Of a stretch of 64,000 nt of DNA, positions 32,901 through 46,218 are shown piece after piece; the first letter of the stretch is position 1, and every line of letters starts with the position of its first letter. The stretch lies in NCBI RefSeq assembly GCF_030867095.1, contig NC_081827.1, positions 48,148,001-48,212,000 on the forward strand, in the 5' to 3' direction. A model generated the notes under the pieces. The model was not told the origin of the DNA, did no database searches, and saw only the letters and a program-made list of their open reading frames with translations. Position numbers and translations under genes: made by a program. The stretch is from Alligator mississippiensis. Its lineage: Eukaryota; Chordata; Crocodylia; Alligatoridae.

Positions 32901-35900
32901 TGCAGTTAACAAGAGGCAGCTGCAGATAGGTCACAGCAGGGCAGGTAAAAGAAAACAATGACAGGTGCCTGGCCACAGCAGACTGATAAATACTACAGCA
33001 GAACTGCTGACTTTCCTGGCGTCTTGGGGAAACTGCCAACTTACTAGTCACAGAAGTGCAGTTTCCGAGAGGAATGGTACAGGTCATACTTCTCAGCTCT
33101 AATAATCAGGATCTCTTCATATAGAGGCAGATGGTGCTGCATACACTTATGCTTGGTTCACATCTTGAGGTTTTCTTTGTAACTATGTGTCTTAGGAAGA
33201 TTTTTTTTTAATGAAAACAGGTTCTGAAGCCTAGTTCTGAGACAAGAGGGTCCCTTAATAGACCCAATTCTAATGTCTACCATGACCTAAACTCTATCTG
33301 GCACAGACCATCCTTCTGCAGCTATAAATTAAATACAAATACATTTTACTTCTGAGAACACACTTTTCTTTTGAAAGCCAGTATATGTGCAAGGAATGTC
33401 TGAAAGTTGTGGACATGACAACCCCAATGGACAAGACATAGCAGAAGGAAATGAGAAATAAAGAACATTATGAACGTATTAGGGGATTGTTAATCATTAC
33501 AATTTCCTTATAATACAAAATATTACAAGCAAGCAAAGGAGTTTGTATGTTTTACTGCACAGCACCTGCTTATTAGGTGTTATCATTAACATGTAATATG
33601 TCTCACTTGCAGAATTCAGAGGCAATACAGCATTGTTGCTGTAGGCACCAGTATTAAGGTCAGACTACCAGATTATGTCCCTAGCACTAGGCTGTCAGCA
33701 GTTCAGCTTTTCCCAGCCTGTTTTAGAACTTTAATTCTTATTGGCTTTTGTGGAGTGATGCCTTCACTTCAGTATCTAGTTCTTCTCTCACCCTTGTAAA
33801 GCAAAGAATTACTAGACTATTAAGGCCATAGCCCTCTAGCTTCTCCAGGATAAAGTAGGCTCCTTCTGCTTCTCACCACAGCAGCAGAGAAGACTGGCTG
33901 GTATTGAACCAGGACAAGGAGCTACTGCCAAACATACTATCAACTGCCTGAGAGGATAAATTATGCCCTGCTGCTGCTCCTTGTGTTGCTAAAGCATAGA
34001 TTTTAAGTAGGATCAACCTATAGGCTTATTCCAAAGCCCCAGCTTTGACACTGGGGTCTTGAGCAGGAACATAAAGATTCCCCTGGAGAAAAGAAGCCCT
34101 CATAGCCCTCAGAAGTCTTGTGACCTCTCAAGGTCACATCAGGAGAAAGCAAGCATCACCTTGGCAAGGGAACAAGTAATTTTGTTAATGAGCAAGTGTT
34201 GTGAAAGAAGGTAAGTGAAAAGTCCTTTTCCCAGTTCAAATTACTTCGGATTTACTGAGCAAAGCCCTGAGTAGTACTAGCTAACTCTTGAATACCTAAA
34301 AGCTTGAAAACCAAGGGAAATGGGAGAGGGAGATAGAGGAGCAGGCAGGTATCCTTCCAGGCACCTGAAACTATCTAGCAATCAAGCAGGGTGGGCAATA
34401 TTTTTCTATTTGAAGGAAAATTCCACATGACCAGGCATTTAAAAAAAATCCATCCATTTTTGCCTTATTCAAAATACTGCACTGCATTTTGTCCAAAGAA
34501 CAAGGATGCTCCCTCATTGTTATTCATCTGCAGAATTTGACTTGAGGGATCAATTAAAGCTCATTCAAGTAGGGCTGCTGTAGTGATAGTAGTTAGACCA
34601 GTCAGTCCTGACTCTTGAGGTTTGCAGGCATCTGCTAATAATTCATTCCAGAACTCTACAACTGTTACTGCTTCAGTGGCACTTTACATAGAGAATCTAA
34701 ATTAGGCTTATACGCACACCCAGGGTCAATTCCCAACCGACCTCCTCCTCCTTCCTTACCCTCATCTCTGTCTCTCTTACCTATAGCCACATTTGTCATG
34801 CTACATTTATATATAAATTGCCTGTTGTAAAATGTAATATTGGCTTTAAAAAAAATGCTATTGCCTTTTTATTGCTTGTTGGCAGAGAGAGGTGAAAATT
34901 CTAGACACTGGTTGCTGGAACAGAAGAGCTAAAAATCAGCTTTAGCACTAGCCTTGGCAATGGGCAATTTGTATCTAGTGCTGCCATGAGGGTAACAAAA
35001 CTACTCAACCCATGGCTTCCAGTTCATCCTTTTCTTGTGTGCCAATGAAAAATACATCAAGGCTGAATGCTCTGGAATTGCTACCTATTAGCAATAGTTT
35101 GATAGCTCAACCTGCTCTGAAAATGGTACCATTCTTAGGTTAAGCAGAAAAACAAAGTATGCCGATACGTGTCTATTCTCAAAACAGTTCATTGCACCCG
35201 TTAACTTTGTGTATCCTGCACCACCTCTAGCAAATGTTTGCATAAAAGATTCCGGTTCATAATTACATGTGAAACTATATGAACCAGCCACAGATCATAA
35301 AAGTAGGTTCATACTCTGCCATTAAAGCCAATACACGTATGTTAGCTGCCTCTCTTAGATATTATACTTACATTAGACTTATAATCCTGTTTTCTTGGAG
35401 CTGGATGACTGATGGAAGAGGATTAGAAGTCATACCACATGGACCTAAGTAAGGAGTGGAGATCGAACTGAGGATCAGCATCAACCAGTATTTTTATAGA
35501 ATGAGAGTTTCATGTAAAATAGCCAATGTTTCAGAGACATGCATCTTTCTTCCTCCTTGCTGTGCATAGGTCTGAGAAGCTAATTGACCCATGCAGCCTC
35601 TGTGCTTTTTAAAGGCTAGCACCAGCACCTTGCTTTCTTCCTCCTAGGTTTAAAATGTAAATGTGCTTAAACCCCAACACTCCGTTAAAATGTTGTAAAA
35701 AGTGTTCAGGCATTTACTTCAATCCCTCAGCACATCTGAGTTAATCCAGATCCTCCTGTATGAAATTCAACCAGAGGCAGTGGGCCACACAAAACTTCCC
35801 ACCCCGGCAACTGTTCTCACAGTGCTGGTCAAGCTGATCCAGATCTGATCCACTTTTTTCATGGATAGACAATGCTTCAAATTAATGAGATAAATTAATT

Positions 35901-36090
35901 TTATGCAAATTAGGCTCAGATAAAAGTTGAAGCAGTCTATTTACCTCAAAGTTGTCTGATGGCAAGCAGGATGTTGAATTATGCTTGCATAAAATGAACT
36001 TTTCCAACCAGGAAATCTTACACCACCTTTCAGCTCTCCTGAGAAATATAAATTTTCAATTCTACCCATGAGAAATTTTACAATTTTTGC
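29941..36090. other. Intergenic sequence between convergent genes
   Basis: About 6 kb of mostly AT-rich, single-copy-looking DNA. I see no exon with both splice sites and no recognisable transposon ends. Short open frames have no motif or splice context. Confidence 0.5.
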
Positions 36091-36094
36091 ACAC

Positions 36095-36245
36095 TCCTAT
36101 GCCTGAGAAAGGGTGTGTGCCTGAAAGCTTGCAAATAAAGAATTTTTTTTTGTGACTATCTAGTTGGTGTAATAAAAGATATCAACCTCTATCAAGAGTT
36201 CTGATTGGCTTTGCCTGTAGACCAACATAACTACAACCTGTATCC
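36095..36245 (+). repeat. Interspersed repeat 3' segment
   Basis: CCTGAGAAAGGGTGTGTGCC, GAAAGCTTGCAAATAAAG, a T-run, TCTAGTTGGTGTAATAAAAG and ATCAACCTC...GAGTTCTGATTGGC occur in the order I recall from a common reptilian/amniote dispersed repeat. The family name is not recalled with certainty. Confidence 0.5.
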
Positions 36246-38522
36246 ATGCAAATAGATGCATTTCAGCATATAATTGCATACCATGCAACAGTCAATGCTA
36301 ATTAAGTTTTCACACCTTGTCACCCACCTTTACATATGTTAAATTGTGATGATGTTCTCAACTGTAACTCACCGGTAATCTTAATTACCAGTTGGTGCTG
36401 ACCTGAACCACTTAGCAAAGACAAACACTAAATAATCTTTCTACTGACATAAATATTCTCCATTATACCTGGTACTATTCAGGCAGCTTTTCCACTTCTT
36501 TTTCATTTCGGTATATATTGACCAAAAAAACTGCTTAGTTTTCTATACCCTTCTTCATGTCAGTCATAAAACATGTTTCTTTAAATAAGGATTTGCTAGA
36601 TCTGAAGTAGAAATGGTGAGGAAAGACAGTGTATTTATTAATGTGCAGACAGAAGACTAATGTCTTTTATTTATCACGATATATTCAACATAATGTGAGA
36701 TTCGATATTCCTTTGTTCACCTGCTTCATTTCTATTTTGACCAGAATGTAATTCACTACTGTGTTTTAAGTGTCCAGACTCTGCTGCTACTGTCAGCAAA
36801 ATTCCCACAGGAAGCAATGCTTCTTGTTATGCAGAGTTCTGTTCACTGTGAATTTTGTCAGTCTAAGCAATTCATTTTACATAAGCTATTATTGAGCTAT
36901 CACATAGTAATGGCTTTCAACAATGTCTGCTCTGCTTTTTTAGAAAGACACAGAGGACAGGAAGCTGCAATGAAGTTCTAAACACACGAATGTTTTACTC
37001 AGTCCTACAGCTAAGAAAGATCAAGGTCCTGGCGGTTTATTTCCCAAAGCAAAAAAAATAAAAATAAAGGAAATTCAGAAAATCAGGTGGATATTGTAAG
37101 GGTCTTGAGAACCATATTACTGTAAACTTGAACGAGCAGTATTCCTTTTACCAGGAATTCAAACCACTGACTCTGGAATGAAAAAGTTCCAAATCCTACT
37201 AAGTATTTCCAAACTTGTATTTTGAGATGACTGTCCAGCACTAAATAAACTATTGATTTCACAGGACTACATACCAGACTTTTTGTGTAGTTCTGCCTCC
37301 TTGGCTGACAAAGAGTGCTCAGTGTATTTTAAGAACTCATCATTTGTGCTTCAGTTAATTCTAGCGTTTAGAAAAAGGCCACACTATATTTATGCAGAAC
37401 CCTTGTTTTTGATATATACAAATCTCATTTCTTCCACTTGGAAAAGGCAACTTCTAAACGCTTTTCTAACAAGTTGATTTACTTCTGTGTAAATTCCTCA
37501 TATTTTAAAGTAGTAGTTTATATGAAGGATAATTTGATGTCCTCAATACATTATTATAATGCTTCACAGACACACAATTCATTCTTTTCCCACTAAAGTT
37601 TAATGTGCAAAAGGGACCAGTTGAATTGGGGAGGGGAGAAGCAGGGAATAATTTATTCTGGACTTGTCTCATTTTCTACCCGAATGAAGTGTTTTGCATT
37701 TGAAATCTTGTCTTGCTCTGACCAAACTACAGTCAATACATATTGACCCAATAATTTATCACTCTAAGAAATTCCACCTGAATACACTTTTTGCTTTCTT
37801 TTGGTTCCTCTAGCAGACATATTCAGATGCACATACTTTCTTTTGTCACTTCCATATTTTTAAAACATTTTTCACAACAAAGGTGAATTGAAATGATCAG
37901 TGCTAAGGCTGTGTGCATCATTGCTGGAATGATTAAAAAGGCTTGTAATTACTAGAACATAAAAAGTCTCATTAACTTGATACAGGAGTTTTCTACCAAA
38001 GGACTACTTCAAGAATTTTTTCTGTAGTAGTCAGTTAACTGGGATGCCAATAATTGAATTTCATTTCTCTTACTGTAAGAGGAACTGCATTTGTCCAACA
38101 AGTGCTACCATTTGTAAAATACATTTGTTCGTAAAGGGTAAATGATATATAGTTATGCAATCTATACTCGGTTATGATTAATTAGGATACAACACAACTT
38201 TAATTACCTTTAAGAGCAGTGATTTGTTTCTATTTAGAGTGTAAGAGCCATACCTGCATACAAGACTGAAATGTTAATATTCATGTTGGTACTTTATATA
38301 CAATCCTTAATTATGACTCCCCAAATTAGTTCATGACTATCATAAAATGTAGAAAATTTAATTTATATGTCAAACCACAACACATTCATAATAAAAAAGC
38401 ATAGACCAAGTTATTACATAGTTGTAATAACTTCAATTACAAAAATTCTTCATGCTGTTCTTTAAATAGTTCTGTACAGCCAAAGATTTACAAAGTCCTT
38501 GTGCACCATATGCTTTTACTCT
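36246..38522. other. Intergenic, including the LSM8 3' UTR on the minus strand
   Basis: LSM8 transcription runs leftward into this stretch. Minus-strand ATTAAA occurs near 38,355 and 38,200, but a poly(A) site cannot be fixed by eye. No other feature recognised. Confidence 0.4.
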
Positions 38523-41500
38523 TCAGTGTACAACTGAGTTCAAAGGTTCTGCACGAATATTTCCAAGGTCAAGTGCTGAATCTGTCTCCTCATCAATTTC
38601 ACCAATGACAGCGCTAGAAGTAAGAAAAAAAAATAAATTGTACCATAATAGGAAACCTGGACAAATATGAACAGGTTCATGTAAATACAAAACTATAACA
38701 GTAAGTTGCAAACATACTTTAAATGTAATTACCCATTTTTGTACTTTATTGAAGGTGACATCAGAAGAGATGACTCTATACATTTCTAAAAGCCAACCAG
38801 ATCTTTATTGTATGATAAAAATAGACTAAATTGATGCTTAAAAAAAAATTTGTTTTCCATACTTACTAATTTTCAATTTTGCTGACAACAGTCACAGCAA
38901 AGACTACTTACTCTATGTCAAAGTTAACATACGTTAGATAGGCAGTAGGTTTTGCCCTTGACAAAAAACCAAGCGGTCTTGGGCTACCAATTTGACATCT
39001 TACATTACACTTAAAACCATTCAACTCTGATGAGTGATTTAGAAAAAAAATAAGCTGTACTTACACATTATCTCCTCTGACAATGTATAAACCCAACACT
39101 ACTTGTTCAACTCCTTGTGAAGAACTGAATACGCGTTCATGGCTTTCATCCAAAATCAAGTTAATGGTTTGATCAAAACCTTTGAGAGTTCCCTGTATAC
39201 AAAAATAAAATATCGTGTCTTTAAACAAGCTCTCCAGAATAACCCAGGCAGCCAGAGAGTCTACAGAATAGATGCTGTATTTAGATTTGTTTCCTTTTAC
39301 ATTTTAAGAGCAAGTATAGTTGAAGACTGAAACTTAAAGGTAAGTCATTATATTTAAGAACATGCATATTTATTTTCTAATATTTAAATTAACATTGTAG
39401 TGACTGTAATATGAAAGGAAAAATTCAGTTTCTGCTGTGCATTTGACAGCACTTTACATAGCTGATTTCACTATTTTTGCTTTATTATTAATCTTCCCTG
39501 TTTAAGTGGAACACTCACATATCAAAAAGGAACAACAAACCAATCTAAAAGATGAGAAAAGAAAACCATACAGTATCTCAAAGTATTTCTGTGGATCAGT
39601 GATCTTAATGAAGGTAAATTTACTTCAGTAAGTGAAAGAATATTCAAAAAGGAGCAATTTCCAAGCTCACTAAAAAGTTAAATAGTTTTAGGACGTCCCA
39701 TCAGAAGCTGAATGTTGTACAGTTAAAAAAAATAATAATACCACATGAACAGGAAAAAAAACCTACTTATACCAGCTGTACTTCATAAAAGCTGTTCTCT
39801 CAAGCAACTGACTCAGGCTGGACATGCACATAAAAAGTAAAATGCAGAACTTTATTGTGCATCAGCTGCTTTGTGTGCATGCTCTTACCCCATGGTAAGC
39901 AGAAACTAACCCATAATAATTTAGTTTCAATGGAAGAGAAATGAGTTACCACAGGTTAGCCACCACTTACTACACGTATTATACAAACAGGCAGTTACTG
40001 TAGAGCTGTGATGTTCAGCCTTCCTACCCCACAAGCCAGATAAGTGGCATGGAGCTGCTCTGTGTACCACATCCCATGCAAGTGGTCAGTCCTCTGGCCT
40101 GATCCAGCAAGGGACTGGTCTGCAGGTAAATCCAGCTGTAAAGTAACCCCTGGCGTGCTAGTTCAATCCAGCCCACAAGGCTCCCCATGGCTCTGGAAAT
40201 TTGACAGGACAGAAGAAACAATTAACGCTGCTGCTGTTCCCCTGCCACCACATTTCCGGACCTCAGGGGACACCCAGAGACAGGATAATATGGCCACATG
40301 GGCTGGATCTCACCTATTGGCCAGAAGTTGAGCACTACTGCTATAAAGTATCTGATGCACAGTACAGTCAATAACTCTTAAATTATTTTAGTAGAGAAGA
40401 AAATCAATCAGAATCAGTGTCTGTATGGGCTTTGTACACACACATACCCTCACCCCCACGGAGCATCCAGCCTAAGGGCATGGGAAAACAAAATCCAAAG
40501 TAGCTATGAGAGGAAAACATAGCTAAACAGGAAGTGGCACAGAACCTGACAGTTCTCAGCAATGTACAGCTTGAGTCTTGAGAGTGGATTTGAAGGATGG
40601 GGAACAGGCTTGGCAAAATAAGGGCATGAGTTGTAATGGTAGAAAGTACTCCAAGCCAATCACATTTGGCTTCCTCATAAGTGAAGATGTTCAATAATAA
40701 GGTTTCAGACTATGGCTTTATACAAAATAATCAGGATGCTGTACTGAACCAGGAAATAAAGAGTTATTAGCATATCACTGACAGCATATAATCTCTTTTT
40801 CTTATATTTACAAGCAAGAAAACTCATAAAAGTTTGTTGATTAGTCACATGTGCTTAAATTAGCAGAAACATTTCTAATAGTTAATACTAAGAAAATAAA
40901 TCGAGGTACTTCAAAAATGTTAAAATGGCTGCCACACTGCAATGCCTGGCAGAAAGCTGAAAACAATGTTCTCTAAATTTGGATAACATTTTGTGCAAGT
41001 TATACGATAGATGCTTGGCATATCAATTTCAGTGACGAATAACACTATCATATTGCATCATTTTGAAAGCAAACCAACTAGACCTTTAATTTATCACACC
41101 TCAAATTTGTCTTAGGTCATTACAAGAGACTGAATTTCAGGAGAAAAAAGCTAACAGTCAAGCTAAGTACTGAACTTTTAAGAAACAGAACACAAATAGA
41201 AACTTTGAGTCTTTGATTGGTTTAATGATAATCATAATGCTTAAATACAGAATTTGGTAGAGTAAGTTCCTTCTCACTATAAATGGGAATGGATGCAACA
41301 ATATACACAGTACATACCAGAATTCCGCAGGCCAACTTTATAAGAAGCCAAGAGAAAATATTTGCTTTTACAAGTTTATCAGAAGAGGGGAATTAACAGG
41401 CTAAAAAGTGCTAAACCCTCAGGTGATAAGGCACAGCACACAAGCTGCAATAATGAAAGGGATCTCTTCCAATAAACTATATTCAATCACTCTTGTTCAT

Positions 41501-42803
41501 ATCACACTCAACTCTATTATTGAGGCTTTTATTACGAGAGCAATGGAGGATGGAACAGAGGGGCTGAAGCTACTTTTCAACTTGCGAGCACAGTTATAGA
41601 GCCTCTTTTACCTTCAGCTCATCATTATTTAACTTTTAACAGATTGTGTTTGTGGTGTTTCTTTCATATCTTATGTTAGATAAGAAAATGTGTCAGGTGT
41701 ATTGTCATGAACTTCTGTAACATACACCAAAGGAGCAGGCTATAAACCCTGGCCCCTCTATTTAGAGTTGGGGCACAGCCCTTCATAAAATGAACAGATA
41801 GAAGTAGACAGGCTTTGTGGCCCCTAGTGCAACGTGCGACTCTAGAACAGAAATGGGTCTTTATAACTTGCTGCATCTTGTGAACTCCTTCAATTGCTGC
41901 CACCTGGTGTACGCTTCCTGCTACTGTCAACCCCACTTAATATCACACGCTTTTGGTGGTCCTGCACACACTGTCAGGGTTTGACTGTTGACGTTTACAT
42001 CCTAAGTGCTGCCTGTTGGGTTGCTAAAGACTTTTGAGGAGACGCAACATGATGTTGAGAAGAAGAAATGTCTCACCACTATCATCCTTCCATCCGAGGT
42101 AATTACAGCAACAGTGCCTAGCGGGCCCATTAAGGAAACACTTAAAAAAATCCAATACATTGCATACATAATGCCCCCCCCTTCAAATGTTTGGCCTTGA
42201 AACCATGCAAAGCCATTTCATGTTCCAAACTAGAGGTGTCAAACTCATCTACTCCCATGTGCAGGATGAGGACTGCTGGGCCTGTCTGCTGGAGGGCTCA
42301 GGCCGGGCCAGAGCTTGTGCGCAGAGCTCGCCTGCCACAGCCCCCACGCAGCAGCGCGCGCCCCACTCCGGGGCTGGCCTGGCACATGGTGTGTGGGGCT
42401 GGCAGGAGACATGTACTGCTAGCAGCCCTATCAGCCTGACCCTGGGGCTGGTCCAGACAGGGCCCCCAGCTGCCTGTGTGGGTGCGGCAGGCAGCACAGG
42501 CCCCGCGGGCAGCTCAGTCCGGCTGTGTGCAAGGTGTGAGACCCGCTAGTCGGGTCACAGAGCCCCAGCCCGCGCGGCCTTGTGCTGGGCTCCGCTCGAG
42601 AGGATGCAGGAGGCGGGCGGTCCGCGAGCACCGCCGCCCTCGCCGCAGCCTGCTCCGGATGGGGGCTCCAAGCGCGGACCCGCTGCCTCCAGGGCCCGGC
42701 TGCCCCGCGTCCCGCACGCACCCGCCTGCTCCCCCCCCCATGACGCCACACGAGCGAGGCCCGGAGGGATACGGTTGATGTAGTTCTCCAAGGCGGACGT
42801 CAT
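38523..42803 (-). CDS. LSM8: LSM8, U6 snRNA-associated Sm-like protein
   Basis: Complete 96-aa gene in four coding exons on the minus strand: 42,773-42,803 (MTSALENYIN), 42,077-42,117 (TVAVITSDGRMIV), 39,065-39,192 (GTLKGFDQTINLILDESHER to RGDN) and 38,523-38,613 (VIGEIDEETDSALDLGNI to NSVVH, stop TGA). All introns are GT-AG and phases join exactly: C|GC for Arg, GTG|GGA, GT|C for Val. The Sm fold is intact, with Sm1 around DGRMIVGTLKGFDQTINLIL and Sm2 around YIVRGDNVAVIGEID. LSM8 is the nucleus-specific subunit of the Lsm2-8 ring, which binds the 3' oligo-U of U6 snRNA and supports U4/U6 assembly and splicing (family knowledge). The upstream in-frame ATG at 42,827 is less likely as start because the family begins MTSALENYIN. 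The summed exon length, 291 nt, is exactly 96 codons plus stop. Confidence 0.97.
38614..39064 (-). other. LSM8 intron 3
   Basis: 451-bp intron with donor GTAAGT (39,064-39,059) and acceptor TTCTAG at 38,614. No embedded feature seen. Confidence 0.9.
39193..42076 (-). other. LSM8 intron 2
   Basis: 2.9-kb intron with donor GTGAGA at 42,076 and acceptor TATACAG at 39,193. It contains one hAT-like element (40,007-40,340). The rest is AT-rich with nothing recognised. Confidence 0.9.
40007..40340. mobile_element. hAT-like MITE in LSM8 intron 2 (334 bp)
   Basis: The left end CTGTGATGTTCAGCC and the right end, reversed (CAGTAGTGCTCAACTTC), are inverted repeats. The flanks CTGTAGAG (39,999-40,006) and CTATAAAG (40,341-40,348) agree at 6 of 8 bases. 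The interior reads TGGCCTGATCC and GGGCTGGATC, the wording shared by many hAT remnants. Non-coding. Confidence 0.65.
42118..42772 (-). other. LSM8 intron 1
   Basis: Donor GTATCC directly after AACC at 42,772 and acceptor GCTAG at 42,118. The intron is GC-rich, lies mostly inside the CpG island, and contains a truncated hAT-like end at about 42,230. Confidence 0.9.
42230..42540 (+). mobile_element. Truncated hAT-like fragment in LSM8 intron 1
   Basis: CTAGAGGTGTCAAACTCATC is a typical hAT (Charlie-type) left terminus. The following GC-rich stretch has no matching right end before the LSM8 first exon. The right border is arbitrary. Confidence 0.45.
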
Positions 42804-43160
42804 GGCGGCAGCTCCCGCGCCCCGCACCGGCCCCGGCTACAGGCTCCCGCGAGACAGCCCGCAGCAAATGACTTCCGGTGACGGAAGGAAGTGCGGCGCT
42901 CTGGAAACGGAGCTGACGCCAACTGTGCTCTGTTCTCGCGACACTGGGCGCGTTGGAGGACCGGGGCGGGGGGGAGGGGGAAGGTTTTGAATACGCATGC
43001 GCTGAAACGAACCTGCGCCTCGGCAAGAAAGCGCGGGGGTGTTACTGCGCATGCGTGATCCCGGGGAATTGGCTGCGCTGTGCCGCACTGGGTTTTCCCT
43101 CCTGCCAGAGGCTGGTGCTGACGTCACGTGTCCGCGTGCGGGCGGGGCTGGCTTGCCAGG
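42270..43160. promoter_or_regulatory. CpG-island promoter of LSM8
   Basis: A sharp rise in G+C and CpG density in otherwise AT-rich DNA, covering LSM8 exon 1 and about 350 bases upstream on the minus strand. Recognisable sites upstream of the ATG are an ETS pair on both strands at 42,871-42,890 (ACTTCCGG and CGGAAG), TCTCGCGA at 42,934-42,941, two NRF1-type sites (TACGCATGCGCT at 42,992-43,003; TGCGCATGCGTG at 43,046-43,057), a full CRE TGACGTCA at 43,119-43,126 and an overlapping E-box CACGTG. This is a housekeeping, TATA-less promoter fitting LSM8; the start site is probably near 42,850-42,900. Confidence 0.85.
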
Positions 43161-46100
43161 GAGAATTCGTCCAACAGTTTCAGTGGCTTTAATGAAAGAT
43201 ACCGGATTTACCCAGAGCCTTGTCTGCTTATGTCCTCAGAGCGACACAGCTACAGCCTACACCCCTGAAATTATTTTATTGGAAGCCCAAAATTATCGTA
43301 TTTGCTGAAAAACTATTGTACACTGAAACAGTATGCAAATAAGTCTTCTTTCTTACTTTACTTTCTATTGTTCACTGCCCGTGAATGGGTGAGAACTGGG
43401 TCATCAAAGTTGAAGCATCTCTTTATTTTGAGGCAAGCAGTAATATGAAAGTACTGAAAGCAAAACCAAAAGTTGGTAAGACTCCCTGAGAGTGACTTAC
43501 CTTTTGCATACGCTGCTTCAATTAGCTTTCTCAAAAATGACTGTACATTTTGAACCATTTTTATTATTACTGATCATACATCGTAGGAGAGTTGAAATTA
43601 TCATACACCTGGCAACACTATTTGGGCCCCTTCAGATGTCTAGGGAAAGGTGTGATGGGATCTGATGTATGACCCACACAGTCGCCAGGCAAGAGGTGTG
43701 TCTGGGACCCAGCATCCGGTCCACTCACACCCTATTGCCAGTCACACCTTAACGCCATCCAGTGGCGACACATAGGGGGTGCATGGGGATGCATGTGCAC
43801 CCCCTGAGAGCGCTGGTGCAGTGCACGGGACACTGCCACGGCAGTGTGGGGCACCCCCTCAGCTGGGAGGCCTGGGAGCTGTGGGGCTCTCAGCTGAGGG
43901 GGCATAGCTGTCATGCAGTATTCCCCACTACATGCACCCTCCTGCTTCCTCAGGGGCTGCTCCGCCATGGGAACACTTTCATGACTGCAGAAGGAAAGGT
44001 ACAAAACAGTGAGGGGAAATGTTATGACACAATGTCTTCACCTACTGGGGGTGTAGTCTTAAAACCTGCTGAAGGTTAGCACCTACACCCTTTTCTTCAA
44101 AGAAATAAGCTCATCTCCTGCCTCAAGCTCTAACTTTATAGAGGGAAGGATGTTTTTTATGGAGTGATAGTTACTTTACACCTGTAGCCGGTCTAAATGA
44201 ATTGCACAATTAACCAGTAAATTGCATAATATGTGTAATGTAGATAGGGCCCTTCAACATTGCAATTGCATAGTTACTTCTTAACTTTTTAGTACTTGTC
44301 TGTGTAAGCATTCAAGCTGGATTCTTCTGTTTTGCATTAGTATTATTGCCATACCCTTCAGTTAAGGCCTTACTGGATAAATAGAGCTACTTTGATGCAA
44401 ATTAAACAGCTTTGTCTAGCTCCCATTTACGGTAGTTTGGGGTCCTCCCTTTTTCAGACAGTGATGAAAATGATTAAAATGACAGTGATGAGTATTTCTT
44501 TTATTGAATTTCATAACTACTTGAGGGAGAGAGGGAAAAAAACCATAGATGTACAAAGAGGTCCTGGCACTTCAGTAGTAGGTGAGAAACTTGTTTTTCT
44601 AAAATCAGAGGGCCTGTTATGTTCTCCTTCCAATCAGAAACATGGGAAAAGATGCCAGTCTGTACTGCACAAATATATTTGCAGCCTGAGCTTTATATAA
44701 TGCTCAGCCTCTTAAAGCTCTTATTATAAAAAGCTTAAGAGCTGCCACTAAACCTTAGACAAGGATTGGAATTAATTATAATGTGTTACAGTTAAGAAGC
44801 TAAAGGCATTTTTGTGTCATGACATTTCCCTCTCTGTTTTTGTACCTGTCGTTCTTTTAATAAAAATAATTTTTTTGAGACGGCCAAGAATTAAGTGCCC
44901 TGTAGGAGTCAGAATCCCATGAGATTTCCATTGGGAAGAATGTACATGGCCCACAATGCCACAGTATACTAACACCTAGAAATCTTTCATGTACTTTTAT
45001 CCTAACAAAAATCTGTAACAGCAGTTGGTAGCCTGCTTAGGCTATAGGCCAGTGATCCAGTTGGGACCGAGGTGCCACCACTGCTTTTCCCCATGACAGG
45101 GGAAGCAACTACTGCTAATGCTCCACAGCCACAAGCTGGATCAAATGACCCACAGGCTGGATGTGGCCTGCAGGCCATAGGCTGCTGAGCCATGTCCTAT
45201 AAGGTAGGCAAGAATTATTAACCTAGTTTTGCAAAATGGGGACTGAACTAATACGGACCAGAGCCCATATAGAACATAGGCTGCAGTACCTAATTCATAG
45301 GAGCCTGGTCCCCATACCTTTATGGGGAAGTACATGGGCTTCATGTGAATAACAAGGGGAGAGATAGGCAGCTCAAAAGAGGTATTAAAATACAGATGCC
45401 ATACACAGTAACCTAGAGCTTCCCAATAGGAAAAGATGAGAACAGGAGCAAGTATTAAATCTTAGTCCTCCGGTGTCTTCATCCACTCAGATGCATAGTC
45501 CTAAAACCTGCTGAAGGTCAACACTTACGTCCTTTCCTTCAAAGGACTAAGCTCATCTCCTGTCTCTCAGGACTATACCCAAACAACAGACCATAGGCTA
45601 TTCTGGGAATAGAAGGGCACCATCCCTCATGCTGATGTGCAGAAAAATAATTGAGGATCCATTGGGCCAGAAATGGGAGTACAGAAAGGGAGGGAGCAAG
45701 ACTGTGGCCTCATAGTTTAGACATACACCTGCAGTGAGTCCAAGTTTACCAGGTTCCTTTTTCCAGGACTATTTCTGTATCTTCTTAATATAAAATATAG
45801 AAACAGCCCTGGGCTCTGGTTCTCCAAGGCTGGCAGATGGTCCTCTAGGGCTAGAACCAGCAGTGTAGCACTGTAGCAGAAAGCCCCCTTTTCCTCTTGC
45901 CTGCAGTTGCTCTCCCCTCTTTGAATAAGTTTGTCCTCTTCTACCTTTTCTTCCTTCCTCTTTCTTTCACTTTAAGATAAGGAATTGTGTTTTAAAAATT
46001 GTATGTGTGCATTTTGTATCTCCCCGTGTATTTTGGTATTTTTATCTATTTGTGTGCAATGGCATTTGTAGCTTATATTTTATACTGCTCACCTTTCAAC

Positions 46101-46218
46101 TTTCAACTATAAATGTGTTTAGTAGCAATGTTAATAAGGGCAGGAGTCAAACTTTGGCTTCCCTGTATCAGGCTGGCCCCTGAAAGAGGGAGTGAATCAG
46201 TGATTGAATGTGTAACAC
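43161..46218. other. Intergenic with unclassified dispersed repeats
   Basis: A block at 44,030-44,120 (CCTAC...AAAACCTGCTGAAGGT...TAAGCTCATCTCCTG) recurs at 45,470-45,560. A block at about 43,925-43,985 (CTCCTGCTTCCTCAGGGGCT...CCATGGGAACACT) recurs near 47,375-47,430. Around 43,750-43,800 a short hairpin AGGGGGTGCA/TGCACCCCCT follows CAGTGGCGACACA, a hAT-like terminus. No gene recognised. Confidence 0.5.

Noticed and set aside
42804..42827. Upstream in-frame ATG as LSM8 start
   Set aside because: It would add eight residues not found in the family; the conserved N-terminus begins at 42,803 and gives exactly 96 aa.
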